The notes: generated by a model not told the origin, from the letters alone. 64,000 bases of DNA from Antarcticimicrobium sediminis (GCF_004348975.1 NZ_SMFP01000010.1:122140-186139); one strand, 5' to 3'. Numbered from the stretch's first letter, positions 8,165-17,491 are shown. Numbers and translations: made by a program.

Positions 8165-9678
8165 AGATTTATGTTCCCCGCGATAGTGCCGCCAAGGCGC
8201 TGGGCGCTGATGCGGTTGCCGTCGCCCTTCAGGTGGAGGCCGATAAGCGCGGGCTGGAGATCGAGCTGATCCGCACCGGCACCCGTGGCATGATCTGGCT
8301 GGAGCCGCTGGTCGAGGTTGATCGCGGCACGGGGCGCGAGGGGTTCGGCCCGGTTGCGCCCTCCGATGTGCCCGCGTTGCTGGATGGCACGCTCGCCGGG
8401 CTGGGGCCGGTCGAAGAGATCCCGTTCTTTGCCCGCCAGACCCGGCTGACCTTTGCCCGTTGTGGCCTGATCGATCCGCTGAACCTGACCGAGTATGAGG
8501 CGCATGGCGGGCTGGCCGGGCTGCGCCGGGCGCTGGGCCTGTCGGGCGAGGCGATTGTGGATGAGGTCAAGCTTTCGGGTCTGCGCGGGCGCGGTGGCGC
8601 CGGTTTCCCCACCGGCATCAAGTGGGACACGGTGCGTATGGCCAAAGCGGACCGTAAATATATCGTGTGCAACGCAGACGAGGGCGACAGCGGCACATTC
8701 GCCGACCGTATGATCATCGAGGGCGATCCGTTCTGCCTGATCGAAGGCATGATCATCGCCGGGCTTGGCACCGGTGCGACCAAGGGTTTCGTCTATCTGC
8801 GCTCGGAATATCCCGATGCCATTGCGGTGATGGGCGAGGCGATCGAGATCGCCTACAGGGCCGGGGTGCTGGGGGGCGATGTTCTGGGCTCTGGCAGTGC
8901 CTTTGATCTGGAGGTGCGGGTCGGTGCCGGGGCCTATGTCTGTGGCGAAGAGACCTCGCTTTTGAATTCGCTTGAGGGCAAGCGCGGTGTGGTGCGGGCG
9001 AAACCGCCGTTGCCAGCGCTGGAGGGGGCCTTTGGCCATCCGACGGTGGTGAACAACGTGCTGTCACTGGCCACGGTGCCGGTGATCTTTGAGAAAGGCG
9101 CGGCGGCGTACGCTGATTTCGGGATGGGCCGGTCCAAGGGCACCATGCCGATCCAGATCGCGGGCAATGTGAAATATGGCGGGCTGTTCGAAACCGCCTT
9201 CGGCTTGCCGCTGGGCGATTTGGTCAATGAGATTGCCGGGGGTACGGCCAGCGGGCGACCGGTCAAGGCGGTGCAGGTGGGTGGGCCGCTGGGGGCCTAT
9301 TTCGCGCCGTCGCAGTTCGACACGCCCTTTGGCTATGAGGAATTCGACGGGGCTGGTGGGCTGATCGGGCATGCCGGGATCGTGGTGTTCGACGACAGCG
9401 CCGACATGCTGAAAATGGCCCGCTTCGCGATGGAATTCTGCGCGGTGGAAAGCTGCGGCAAGTGTACGCCATGCCGGATCGGTGCCGTGCGCGGGGTCGA
9501 AACCATAGATCGCATCGCGCAGGGCGATGCGGCGGCGGTGCCGCTGTTGACCGATCTGTGCGAGACGATGAAAGAGGGCTCGCTTTGCGCGCTGGGCGGC
9601 TTCACCCCCTATCCGGTGATGTCGGCGCTGACGCTGTTCCCCGACGATTTTGCAGCGACGAAGGAGGCGGCGGAATGA
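8161..9678 (+). CDS. fdsB: NAD-dependent formate dehydrogenase, beta (diaphorase) subunit
   Basis: A 505-residue NuoF-like subunit that binds FMN, NAD and one [4Fe-4S] cluster. The N-terminal 110 residues form a thioredoxin-like domain. The NADH and FMN sites are GLRGRGGAGFPTGIKW and CNADEGDSGTFADR. The cluster ligands are in ESCGKCTPCRIG, plus a later cysteine in LCALGGF. The ATG at 8161 is chosen because it begins the conserved domain and gives the 4-base overlap with fdsG. The subunit passes electrons from formate oxidation to NAD. Its stop overlaps a short reading frame that leads to fdsA. Confidence 0.95.
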   Translation: MKIYVPRDSAAKALGADAVAVALQVEADKRGLEIELIRTGTRGMIWLEPLVEVDRGTGREGFGPVAPSDVPALLDGTLAGLGPVEEIPFFARQTRLTFARCGLIDPLNLTEYEAHGGLAGLRRALGLSGEAIVDEVKLSGLRGRGGAGFPTGIKWDTVRMAKADRKYIVCNADEGDSGTFADRMIIEGDPFCLIEGMIIAGLGTGATKGFVYLRSEYPDAIAVMGEAIEIAYRAGVLGGDVLGSGSAFDLEVRVGAGAYVCGEETSLLNSLEGKRGVVRAKPPLPALEGAFGHPTVVNNVLSLATVPVIFEKGAAAYADFGMGRSKGTMPIQIAGNVKYGGLFETAFGLPLGDLVNEIAGGTASGRPVKAVQVGGPLGAYFAPSQFDTPFGYEEFDGAGGLIGHAGIVVFDDSADMLKMARFAMEFCAVESCGKCTPCRIGAVRGVETIDRIAQGDAAAVPLLTDLCETMKEGSLCALGGFTPYPVMSALTLFPDDFAATKEAAE

Positions 9679-9794
9679 ACAGCGCTTCGCAGATCAGGAC
9701 CGCAGTTCGCGGCAATGCCTTTCCGGATCGCTTGCGATCCGGGAGGCGCTTTGAAGTCTCCCTTTTCCACTCCGCACAGGAGGTCACGTCATGA
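9675..9794 (+). other. 39-codon reading frame bridging fdsB and fdsA, with internal hairpin
   Basis: An ATG at 9675 overlaps the fdsB TGA (ATGA). The frame runs 39 codons, rich in Arg and Ser, and its TGA (9792-9794) overlaps the fdsA ATG (9791) in the same way. Inside it lies a 9-bp perfect hairpin, CCGGATCGC (9723-9731) / GCGATCCGG (9734-9742), with a TT loop. fdsA also has its own AGGAGG. The double overlap suggests translational coupling; the peptide itself shows no family. It may be chance or a decayed intergenic element. Confidence 0.4.
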
Positions 9795-12691
9795 AAGATT
9801 TCATCATCCCGTGGGACGACGACCGCGATATGGGCACCGCGGCCAAATCCGGAAAACCGGTCAAGCTGACCATCGATGGCGTCAAGGTGACGGTGCCTGA
9901 GGGCACCAGCGTCATGCGGGCGGCTGCCGAGGCCGGGCTGCAGATCCCCAAGCTTTGCGCCACCGACAGTCTTGACGCCTTCGGCTCTTGTCGGCTTTGC
10001 GTGGTGGAGATCGAGGGGCGGCGCGGCACACCGGCGTCCTGCACTACACCGGTGCATCCGGGCATGGTGGTGCATACCCACTCTGACAAGGTGCGCCGCA
10101 TCCGCAAGGGCGTGATGGAGCTGTATATCTCGGACCATCCGCTTGATTGCCTGACCTGCGCCGCCAATGGCGATTGCGAATTGCAGGACATGGCCGGCGC
10201 GGTCGGTCTGCGCGACGTGCGCTATCAGGCCCCCGAAAAGGCCCCGCTTGCCAACCATTTCAGCGCCCGCGATACCTCGGGTGTGGCGAACCCGGAGTGG
10301 CTGCCCAAGGACGACAGCAACCCCTATTTCTCCTATGATCCGTCCAAGTGCATTGTCTGCTCGCGCTGCGTGCGCGCCTGTGAAGAGGTGCAGGGCACCT
10401 TTGCCCTGACGATTCAGGGGCGTGGCTTTGACAGCCGGGTGTCGCCGGGGGCGGCGGGCGATGATTTCCTCAGCTCGGATTGCGTCAGCTGTGGCGCCTG
10501 CGTGCAGGCCTGCCCGACCGCGACCTTGCAGGAGAAATCGGTGATCGAGATGGGCACACCGGAACGCTCGGTGGTGACCACCTGTGCCTATTGCGGCGTC
10601 GGTTGTTCCTTCAAGGCCGAGATGCAGGGCGATCAGGTGGTCCGCATGATCCCGTACAAGAACGGCCACGCGAACCACGGTCATAGCTGCGTCAAGGGCC
10701 GCTTTGCCTATGGCTATGCCAGTCACAAGGATCGCATCCTGAACCCGATGATCCGCGACAGTATCGAAGACCCTTGGCGCGAAGTCAGCTGGGATGAGGC
10801 GCTGGGCTTTGCCGCGAAGAAGATGCGCGGGTTGCAGGAAACCCACGGCCGTCGCGCCATCGGGGTGATCACCTCAAGCCGGTGCACCAACGAGGAAACC
10901 TTTTTGGTGCAGAAACTGGCGCGCGCCGTGTTTCTCAACAACAACACCGATACCTGTGCCCGGGTCTGCCATTCGCCGACCGGCTATGGCTTGGGCCAGA
11001 CCTTTGGCACCTCGGCCGGGACGCAGGATTTCGACTCGGTCGAAAAGAGCGATGTGGTGATCGTGATCGGCGCGAACCCGACCGATGCGCACCCGGTCTT
11101 TGGCAGCCGGCTGAAAAAGCGGCTGCGTCAGGGTGCCAAGCTGATCGTGATCGACCCGCGCCGGATTGATCTGGTGAAATCGCCGCATGTCGAGGCTGCG
11201 CATCATCTCGCGCTGCGCCCCGGTACCAATGTGGCCGTGGTGACGGCGCTGGCGCATGTGATCGTTACCGAGGGGCTGATGGACGAGGCCTATATTCGCG
11301 AGCGGTGCGACTGGGACGAATTCCAGGACTATGCCGCCTTTGTCTCGGACCCGCGCCACAGCCCCGAGGCGACCGAGATGTTGACCGGCGTTCCGGCAGA
11401 GGAGTTGCGCGGCGCCGCGCGGCTGTTCGCGACGGGCGGCAACGGGGCGATCTATTACGGGTTGGGCGTGACCGAGCACAGCCAGGGCTCGACCACTGTG
11501 ATCGCCATCGCCAACCTTGCCATGCTGACCGGCAATGTCGGGCGCGAGGGCGTGGGGGTAAACCCGTTGCGCGGGCAGAACAACGTGCAGGGCTCTTGCG
11601 ACATGGGGAGTTTCCCGCATGAACTGCCCGGCTATCGTCACGTCAAACTGCCCGAGGTGCGCGCGGTCTTTGAACAGGCCTGGGGCGTCGAGATCGACCC
11701 CGAGCCGGGGCTGCGTATCAACAACATGCTGGACGCCGCCGTCGATGGCAGCTTCAAGGGGCTGTATTGTCAGGGCGAGGATATCCTGCAATCGGACCCG
11801 GACACCAAACATGTCGCCGCCGGTCTTGCCGCGATGGACTGTGTCATCGTGCATGATCTGTTTCTGAACGAGACGGCGAATTACGCCCATGTGTTTCTGC
11901 CCGGTTCGACCTTTCTGGAAAAGGACGGCACCTTTACCAATGCCGAGCGCCGGATCAATCGCGTGCGCCGGGTGATGGCGCCCCGCAATGGTTTTGCCGA
12001 CTGGGAGGTGACCCAGAAGCTGGCCAATGCGATGGGGGCGAATTGGCACTACACCCATCCGGCCCAGATCATGGAAGAGGTCGCGGCGACTACCCCCAGT
12101 TTCGCTGGCGTGACCTATGATCTGCTGGAGGAAAAGGGCAGCATCCAGTGGCCGTGCAACGCGGAAAACCCCGACGGCACGCCGCTGATGCATGTGGAGG
12201 GTTTCGTGCGCGGCAAGGGGCGGTTCATCGTCACCGAATATGTGGCGACCGATGAAAAGACCGGCCCGCGCTTTCCGCTGTTGCTGACCACCGGGCGGAT
12301 CCTGTCGCAATACAACGTAGGCGCCCAGACCCGGCGCACCGAGAACGTGATATGGCACGATCAGGATCTGTTGGAGATTCACCCCCACGACGCCGAGGTG
12401 CGCGGGATCAAGGACGGCGGCTGGATCAGGCTGGCCAGCCGCTCTGGCGAGACGGCGCTGCGTGCCAAGCTGACCGATCGGGTCAGCCCCGGTGTGGTCT
12501 ATACCACCTTTCACCACCCCGATACGCAGGCCAATGTGATCACCACCGATTTCAGCGACTGGGCGACCAATTGCCCGGAATACAAGGTGACGGCAGTGCA
12601 GGTCAGCCTGTCGAACGGGCCAACGGACTGGCAGGAGGATTACGCCGCGCAGGCCGATCGGTCGCGGCGCATCCTGCCGGCGGCGGAATAG
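9791..12691 (+). CDS. fdsA: NAD-dependent formate dehydrogenase, alpha (molybdenum) subunit
   Basis: A 966-residue catalytic subunit. In order it has an N-terminal [2Fe-2S] domain (DAFGSCRLCVVEI), an HxxxC-type cluster (HPLDCLTCAANGDCELQ), two ferredoxin-like [4Fe-4S] clusters (CIVCSRCVRACEE, CVSCGACVQACP), a further cluster in TCAYCGVGCSFKAEM, and the bis-MGD domain. The molybdenum ligand is the cysteine in ARVCHSPTGYGLG, so this is a cysteine, not selenocysteine, enzyme. The C-terminal dinucleotide-binding domain follows (LTTGRILSQYNVGAQTRR). It oxidises formate to CO2 in the cytoplasm. It follows fdsB across a small bridging frame and has AGGAGG ahead of its ATG. Confidence 0.96.
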   Translation: MKDFIIPWDDDRDMGTAAKSGKPVKLTIDGVKVTVPEGTSVMRAAAEAGLQIPKLCATDSLDAFGSCRLCVVEIEGRRGTPASCTTPVHPGMVVHTHSDKVRRIRKGVMELYISDHPLDCLTCAANGDCELQDMAGAVGLRDVRYQAPEKAPLANHFSARDTSGVANPEWLPKDDSNPYFSYDPSKCIVCSRCVRACEEVQGTFALTIQGRGFDSRVSPGAAGDDFLSSDCVSCGACVQACPTATLQEKSVIEMGTPERSVVTTCAYCGVGCSFKAEMQGDQVVRMIPYKNGHANHGHSCVKGRFAYGYASHKDRILNPMIRDSIEDPWREVSWDEALGFAAKKMRGLQETHGRRAIGVITSSRCTNEETFLVQKLARAVFLNNNTDTCARVCHSPTGYGLGQTFGTSAGTQDFDSVEKSDVVIVIGANPTDAHPVFGSRLKKRLRQGAKLIVIDPRRIDLVKSPHVEAAHHLALRPGTNVAVVTALAHVIVTEGLMDEAYIRERCDWDEFQDYAAFVSDPRHSPEATEMLTGVPAEELRGAARLFATGGNGAIYYGLGVTEHSQGSTTVIAIANLAMLTGNVGREGVGVNPLRGQNNVQGSCDMGSFPHELPGYRHVKLPEVRAVFEQAWGVEIDPEPGLRINNMLDAAVDGSFKGLYCQGEDILQSDPDTKHVAAGLAAMDCVIVHDLFLNETANYAHVFLPGSTFLEKDGTFTNAERRINRVRRVMAPRNGFADWEVTQKLANAMGANWHYTHPAQIMEEVAATTPSFAGVTYDLLEEKGSIQWPCNAENPDGTPLMHVEGFVRGKGRFIVTEYVATDEKTGPRFPLLLTTGRILSQYNVGAQTRRTENVIWHDQDLLEIHPHDAEVRGIKDGGWIRLASRSGETALRAKLTDRVSPGVVYTTFHHPDTQANVITTDFSDWATNCPEYKVTAVQVSLSNGPTDWQEDYAAQADRSRRILPAAE

Positions 12692-12693
12692 AG

Positions 12694-13512
12694 ATGGCCC
12701 CGCGCACCTCTCACAGCTTGCCGGGCCTTTCGGTGCGGCGCGACGGGTCGCGGGCCGTCACCCGCAGCCTGCCCGAGGAGTGGCCGGTGGCGCTGGTCTA
12801 TGACGGCTCCACACAGGCGGTGATGATGGCAAGCCCGGCCGATCTGGAGGATTTCGCGCTGGGCTTTTCGCTGAGCGAGGGGGTGATCGAGACCCCCGAT
12901 CAGGTCGAGGGGTTCGAACTGGTCACCCATGACACCGGCAGCGAGGCGCGGTTCTGGCTGGCGCCTGAGCGGCGCTCGGCCCTACAGCAGCGTCGCCGCA
13001 GCATGATCGGGCCGGTGGGCTGCGGGTTGTGCGGGATCGACAGTCTGGAACAGGCGTTGCGTCCGCTGCCACGGGTGGTCTGCGATCTGCGGTTGGAGCA
13101 GAGAGAACTGGCGCAGGCCACCGATGCGCTGCGTGCCCATCAGCCGTTGCACGATCAGACCCGCGCCACCCATGCGGCGGGCTTTCTGTTGCCCGGGGCC
13201 GGCATCGTTCTGGCGCGCGAAGATGTCGGGCGACACAATGCGCTCGACAAGCTGATCGGCGCGCTGATGCGGGCGGGGATCGACCCCGCGACGGGCGCCA
13301 TCGTGATGACAAGCCGGCTTTCGGTCGAGCTGGTGCAGAAATGCGCCATGGTCGGCTGTGGCGTCCTGATCGCGGTGTCGGCCCCCACGGCGCATGCGGT
13401 GCGGCTGGCCGAGGGGGCGGGTATCACATTGGCCGCCTTTGCCCATAGCGGTGCTTTTGATCTTTATTCCCACCCTGATCGTATCCAGACCGGAGCCAGC
13501 GATGTCGCCTGA
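12694..13512 (+). CDS. fdsC: Formate dehydrogenase accessory sulfurtransferase FdhD/FdsC
   Basis: A 272-residue FdhD-family protein that sulfurates and binds the molybdenum cofactor before insertion into FdsA. Family motifs are DLEDFALGFSLSEGV, the cysteine motif GCGLCGID, the core LAREDVGRHNALDKLIG, and TSRLSVELVQKCAMVG. The start is the ATG two bases after the fdsA stop. An internal overlap of 11 bases joins it to fdsD. Length and motif order are normal, so it should be functional. Confidence 0.93.
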   Translation: MAPRTSHSLPGLSVRRDGSRAVTRSLPEEWPVALVYDGSTQAVMMASPADLEDFALGFSLSEGVIETPDQVEGFELVTHDTGSEARFWLAPERRSALQQRRRSMIGPVGCGLCGIDSLEQALRPLPRVVCDLRLEQRELAQATDALRAHQPLHDQTRATHAAGFLLPGAGIVLAREDVGRHNALDKLIGALMRAGIDPATGAIVMTSRLSVELVQKCAMVGCGVLIAVSAPTAHAVRLAEGAGITLAAFAHSGAFDLYSHPDRIQTGASDVA

Positions 13513-13720
13513 AAAGATGATCTATATGGCCAATCAGATCGCCACCTTCTTCAAGACCCAGCCCGAGACCGACCGGGCGGAACGGGTGGCGGCGCATCTC
13601 AACGATTTCTGGGACCCCCGTATGCGGCGCATGCTGCTGGCGCATGTGGCGCTGGGCGGTGAAGGGTTCGATCCGGTGGTGAAGGCTGCGGCGCAATTCG
13701 TGCAGGAACCTGCCGAATAA
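13502..13720 (+). CDS. fdsD: Formate dehydrogenase delta subunit
   Basis: A 72-residue small protein with the family pattern MIYMANQIATFFKTQP, then AAHLNDFWDPRMRRML. It ends the fds operon and overlaps fdsC by 11 bases. FdsD is found in complexes with FdsA maturation factors and is needed for full activity in Rhodobacter-type enzymes. The ATG at 13502 begins MSPEKMIYM. A hairpin terminator follows. Confidence 0.9.
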   Translation: MSPEKMIYMANQIATFFKTQPETDRAERVAAHLNDFWDPRMRRMLLAHVALGGEGFDPVVKAAAQFVQEPAE

Positions 13721-13741
13721 GGCGCGCGCGCTTGTATGGCT

Positions 13742-13757
13742 GCCCCACCCGTGGGGC
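13742..13757. terminator. Hairpin between convergent fdsD and the RpiR gene
   Basis: GCCCCAC (13742-13748) pairs with GTGGGGC (13751-13757) around a CC loop; outer GC pairs extend it with one mismatch. It lies between the stops of two convergent genes and can serve both, although no T-run follows. Confidence 0.55.
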
Positions 13758-13759
13758 GG

Positions 13760-14623
13760 CTAGCGAAACAGTCGCGTCAGGTCGAACAGGGCATCCAGCC
13801 GCTCATAGCGGTCGCGGGTCTCGGGCCAGCATTCTTCCTGCGTGGCGGCGATCAGCGCTTCCAGCAGCATCATGGTGGCGATATTGGAATCCCACGCCGA
13901 GGGCGCCTCGACCCAGCAATTGAAGCTGAACCGCGCCACGCGCGAGATCGGGCTGGCCCATTGATCGGTTATCAATATCACCTGCACGCCGCGCTCGGCG
14001 GCCAGTTCTGCCAGCCGCTCCAGATTGGTCTCGTAGCGGCGCACGTCGAACAGCAGCAGCGTGTCGCCTTTTTCCATGTCCAGCAGGTAGTGCGGCCAAG
14101 TCGCCGAGGAGGCGGTCATCGAGGTCACGCGCGGGCGCACCGCCTGAAAATGGGTAAAGGCGTAATCGGCCAGCGCGCGGGTAATGCGCCCGCCCACCAC
14201 GTAAAGCTGGTGCTTGGTATCGGCAAGTTGGCTGGCCGCGCCGTCAAAGCTTTCGGTGTCGATATTGGCGAAGGTCTGTTCGATGTTGCGGGTCACCGTC
14301 TGGGCAAACCGGTTCAACAGATGCGATTCGGGGGCCTCTGATGCCCATTTTTCCCGGCGCTGGGTCGGGCCGGAGCCCTTGGCCTCCAACTCCTTCAGCA
14401 GCGCCTGATGGAATTGGGGATAGCCTTTGAACCCCAGCTTTTGCACCATGCGCGCCACTGTGGGGGTCGAGACATCGGCATTGGCCGCGACGATGGTGAT
14501 CGAGGCCAGCCCCGCCGCCGGGTAATTTTCCAGCAGGGCCTGGGCGAATTTCCGTTCTGACTGGGTCAGGGCGGCGTGGTGTTCGCGGATCAGTTCGCGC
14601 ACTGTGGCGGCGGGTTTGCTCAC
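13760..14623 (-). CDS. RpiR/MurR-type transcriptional regulator with SIS domain
   Basis: A 287-residue regulator. Residues 1-75 form the RpiR helix-turn-helix (LASITIVAANADVSTPTVARMVQKLGF), and about 120-260 a SIS sugar-isomerase-like domain (YVVGGRITRALADYAFTHFQ, LLLFDVRRYETNLERLAELA, VQVILITDQWASPI). The GTG at 14623 (SKPAATVRELI) is chosen over an ATG 35 codons upstream because AGGA sits 8 bases before it. It diverges from the hydrolase-TRAP operon and is probably its regulator. RpiR proteins usually sense a phosphorylated sugar or an amine catabolite; the ligand here is unknown. Confidence 0.82.
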   Translation of the reverse strand: MSKPAATVRELIREHHAALTQSERKFAQALLENYPAAGLASITIVAANADVSTPTVARMVQKLGFKGYPQFHQALLKELEAKGSGPTQRREKWASEAPESHLLNRFAQTVTRNIEQTFANIDTESFDGAASQLADTKHQLYVVGGRITRALADYAFTHFQAVRPRVTSMTASSATWPHYLLDMEKGDTLLLFDVRRYETNLERLAELAAERGVQVILITDQWASPISRVARFSFNCWVEAPSAWDSNIATMMLLEALIAATQEECWPETRDRYERLDALFDLTRLFR

Positions 14624-14719
14624 GGGTATGTCCTGTCTCTCGTGCACGCATTTCGGGCAATCCGTCGCCGGGCGTCCGGGGGGGAAAGACTTTCTCTCAT
14701 ATGTCTCGCTGAACATATA

Positions 14720-14748
14720 TTGACACATTGTGCGCCCTTGTGAAAAGA
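14720..14748 (+). promoter_or_regulatory. Candidate promoter of the hydrolase-TRAP operon
   Basis: A consensus -35 TTGACA (14720-14725) is followed after 17 bases by AAAAGA (14743-14748), a weak -10, just ahead of the start at 14762. The AT-rich repeats at 14698-14720 (CATATG, CATATAT) between divergent genes could hold the RpiR site. Confidence 0.4.
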
Positions 14749-14761
14749 TTTTTCCAGCATC

Positions 14762-15580
14762 ATGGGGGGGCTTATGCCGGGCGGGGACGTGAACGACACA
14801 TCAAACAGCGTTGAGGTGGTCCACCCGAAGGGTGCCGGGGGCGTGCTTTTGCTGTGCGAACATGCGGCGCGCCATATCCCCGCGCGCTATGACGGGCTGG
14901 GTCTGGATGCACAGGCGCGTGATAGTCACGCTGCATGGGACCCCGGCGCCCGCGCCGTCGCGCTGCAGTTGTCGCGCGCGTTGGATGCGCCGCTGGTTGC
15001 CAGTCGGGTGTCGCGGTTGGTCTATGACTGCAACCGTCCGCCCGAAGCCGAAACCGCCATGCCGCAGCAATCCGAGCTGATCGAGGTGCCGGGCAATCGT
15101 GACCTGACGCCGACGCAGCGGGAGGAGCGGACCGAGGCCGTCTATCGCCCGTTCTGCGCTGCGGTTTCCGATATGATCGCCACGCGCCGGGCACGGGGCC
15201 TGTCCACCGTTGTCATCACCATTCACAGCTTCACCCCGATCTATTTCGGGGCGTGGCGCGAAACGGAAATCGGCATCCTGCACGACAGCGACAGTCGGTT
15301 AGCCGACGCGATGCTGGCCGAGGCCGACCGCCTGCCGGAGCGGCGCATCGCGCGCAACGATCCCTATGGCCCCGAGGATGGCGTGACCCATTCACTCAAG
15401 CTGCATGGGATCGCCAACGGCTTGCACAATGTGATGATCGAGCTGCGCAATGACCTTGTCGTTGATGAGGCGGGCGTGGCAGCGATGGCACAAGAGCTTA
15501 TGACCCTGATCGCACCGGCGCTTGACACGCTGGGTGAGCCGGGTGGTGGGCAGGGGACCGGGGAGGGCGCAAATGCCTAG
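14762..15580 (+). CDS. N-formylglutamate amidohydrolase family hydrolase
   Basis: A 272-residue member of the N-formylglutamate deformylase family of zinc hydrolases. Motifs are LLCEHAARHIPARYD (metal-binding E-H), SRLVYDCNRPP, VVITIHSFTPIYFG, and the C-terminal IELRNDLV. Two starts are possible: ATG 14762, or ATG 14774 with a run of seven G before it. The gene is not near histidine-utilisation genes. It overlaps the TRAP small subunit gene by 8 bases, which suggests it acts on an imported N-acyl or formamide-like compound. The true substrate is unknown. Confidence 0.8.
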   Translation: MGGLMPGGDVNDTSNSVEVVHPKGAGGVLLLCEHAARHIPARYDGLGLDAQARDSHAAWDPGARAVALQLSRALDAPLVASRVSRLVYDCNRPPEAETAMPQQSELIEVPGNRDLTPTQREERTEAVYRPFCAAVSDMIATRRARGLSTVVITIHSFTPIYFGAWRETEIGILHDSDSRLADAMLAEADRLPERRIARNDPYGPEDGVTHSLKLHGIANGLHNVMIELRNDLVVDEAGVAAMAQELMTLIAPALDTLGEPGGGQGTGEGANA

Positions 15581-16169
15581 CATCATCCGCCGCTATGTTC
15601 GGGCCGTCGACGGGCTCAACCGTTTTATCGGGCGCATCGCGATGTACCTGATCTTTGCCTTGGTGGGGGTGCTGGTCTGGTCCTCGGTGTCCAAGACCTT
15701 TTTCACCCCGACGATCTGGACGTTGGAGACTGCGCAATTCGTCATGGTGGCCTATTATGTGCTGGGCGGGCCTTATTCGATCCAGCTTGGCTCCAACGTG
15801 CGGATGGATCTGTTCTATGGCAGTTGGTCGATCCGGACCAAGGCCTGGGTTGATGCCTTTACCGTGCTGTTTCTGATGACCTATCTCTGCATCCTGTTTT
15901 ATGGCGCGGTCGGCTCGCTCGCCTATGCGCTGGGCTATTTCGGGATGGAGCCGTTCACGTTCTTCTGGGACCTGTTCAGTTCGTTTGTCACTGGCGGGTT
16001 TGACGCGGCGGGCGAAAAGCTGGGCTTTCTTGAGCGCAGCCCGACCGCCTGGCGGCCATGGCTGTGGCCGGTGAAGGTGCTGTTGACTGTGGGCCTGATG
16101 CTGATGTTGCTGCAGGCGCTGGCCGAATTGTTCCGGGACATCGGGATCATCCGCGGGGAAGAAATCTGA
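15573..16169 (+). CDS. TRAP transporter small membrane subunit (DctQ type)
   Basis: A 198-residue membrane protein with four hydrophobic segments. It starts MPSIIRRYVRAVDGLNRFIG, and the family signature LGGPYSIQLGSNVRMDLFYG is clear. The loop between segments three and four is longer than usual, as in the subfamily paired with DctM proteins of the FcbT3/mannitol-chloroaromatic type. It overlaps both neighbours (8 bases with the hydrolase, TGATG with DctM), so the unit is co-translated. Together with DctM and DctP it forms a sodium-driven tripartite importer. Confidence 0.9.
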   Translation: MPSIIRRYVRAVDGLNRFIGRIAMYLIFALVGVLVWSSVSKTFFTPTIWTLETAQFVMVAYYVLGGPYSIQLGSNVRMDLFYGSWSIRTKAWVDAFTVLFLMTYLCILFYGAVGSLAYALGYFGMEPFTFFWDLFSSFVTGGFDAAGEKLGFLERSPTAWRPWLWPVKVLLTVGLMLMLLQALAELFRDIGIIRGEEI

Positions 16170-17491
16170 TGCCTTATGAAATGATCGCCCTGCTGATGTT
16201 CAGCTCGATGATGCTGATGCTGATGACCGGCCAGCGGGTGTTCGGCGCCATCGGCTTTGTCGGCGCTGTCGCGTCGCTGCTGCTGTGGGGGCCGGGCGGC
16301 GCTGGCGTACCGTTCTCGGCGGCGATGAAGCTGATGAAATGGTATCCGCTGCTGACGCTGCCGATGTTCATCTTCATGGGCTACGTGCTGTCGGAGTCCA
16401 AGATCGCCGACGATCTGTACAAGATGTTTCACGTCTGGATGGGGCCGGTAAAGGGCGGGTTGGCGATCGGGACGATCGGCCTGATGGTGCTGATCTCGGC
16501 GATGAACGGGTTGAGCGTGGCGGGCATGGCGATCGGCGCCACCATCGCACTGCCGGAGCTGCTTAAGCGCGGCTATGACAAGATCATGGTCACGGGGGTG
16601 ATTCAGGCAGGGTCTTCGCTTGGAATCCTTGTGCCGCCCTCGGTGGTGCTGGTGCTCTATGCGATGATCGCGCGCCAGCCGGTGGGGCAGCTTTGGCTCG
16701 CCGGGGTGGTGCCGGGGCTGATGATGGCCGCGATGTTCATCCTATACATCTATATCCGCTGCCGGTTGCAGCCGGAGCTGGGCCCGGCCCTGCCGGAGGA
16801 GGAGCGCAACGTCTCCACCCGCGAAAAGCTGCGGCTGTTGCGCGCGGGCCTGCTGCCGCTGGTGATCTTCGCGGTGATGATGGTGCCCTTCGTCAAAGGC
16901 TGGACCTCGCTGGTGGAAAGCTCGGCCATCGGGGCGATGGCGGCCTTTGTTGCCGCCGTGCTCAAGGGGCGGATGACCAAGCAGGTGTTCGAAACCTCGG
17001 TGCGCGAAACGCTGGCGATTTCCTGCATGTTCATGTGGATCATTCTGGCGGCGCTGGGCTTTGGCGCCGTGTTCGACGGTCTGGGCGCGGTCAATGCGAT
17101 CAAGGATCTCTTTACCGACCAGATGGGCCTGTCGCCCTGGATGATCCTGATCCTGATGCAGCTCAGCTTTATCATCATGGGCACCTTTCTGGACGATACC
17201 GCGATGCTGGTGATCGTGGCGCCGCTGTATGTGCCGCTGGTGGGGGCGATGGGCTTTGATCTGATCTGGTACGGGGTGCTGTACACGATCACCTGCCAGA
17301 TCGCCTATATGACGCCGCCGTTTGGGTATAACCTGTTTCTGATGCGGGCGATGGCCCCGCCCGAGATCGGGATGCGCGACATCTACATCTCGATCATTCC
17401 CTTTGTGATCGTGATGGCGTTTGCCTTGGCAATCGTGATGATCTTTCCCGAAATCGCCCTGTGGCTGCCGAATCTGATCTATAACAATTAA
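16169..17491 (+). CDS. TRAP transporter large membrane subunit (DctM type)
   Basis: A 440-residue permease with about 12 membrane segments. Motifs include LMTGQRVFGAIGFVGA near the N-terminus, MNGLSVAGMAIGATIALPEL, IQAGSSLGILVPPSVVLVLY (the GSLGILIPPS motif of DctM), FLDDTAMLVIVAPLYVPLV, and QIAYMTPPFGYNLFLM. It starts in an overlap with the stop of the small subunit gene. Transported substrate cannot be read from the sequence. Confidence 0.93.
   Translation: MPYEMIALLMFSSMMLMLMTGQRVFGAIGFVGAVASLLLWGPGGAGVPFSAAMKLMKWYPLLTLPMFIFMGYVLSESKIADDLYKMFHVWMGPVKGGLAIGTIGLMVLISAMNGLSVAGMAIGATIALPELLKRGYDKIMVTGVIQAGSSLGILVPPSVVLVLYAMIARQPVGQLWLAGVVPGLMMAAMFILYIYIRCRLQPELGPALPEEERNVSTREKLRLLRAGLLPLVIFAVMMVPFVKGWTSLVESSAIGAMAAFVAAVLKGRMTKQVFETSVRETLAISCMFMWIILAALGFGAVFDGLGAVNAIKDLFTDQMGLSPWMILILMQLSFIIMGTFLDDTAMLVIVAPLYVPLVGAMGFDLIWYGVLYTITCQIAYMTPPFGYNLFLMRAMAPPEIGMRDIYISIIPFVIVMAFALAIVMIFPEIALWLPNLIYNN

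Noticed and set aside
9791..12691. Selenocysteine in the formate dehydrogenase
   Set aside because: The active site position is a normal cysteine codon (CHSPT) and no in-frame TGA or SECIS-like need exists.
14762..15580. Histidine-utilisation HutG
   Set aside because: The family is right, but no hut genes are nearby and the gene is coupled to a TRAP transporter, so another substrate is more likely.
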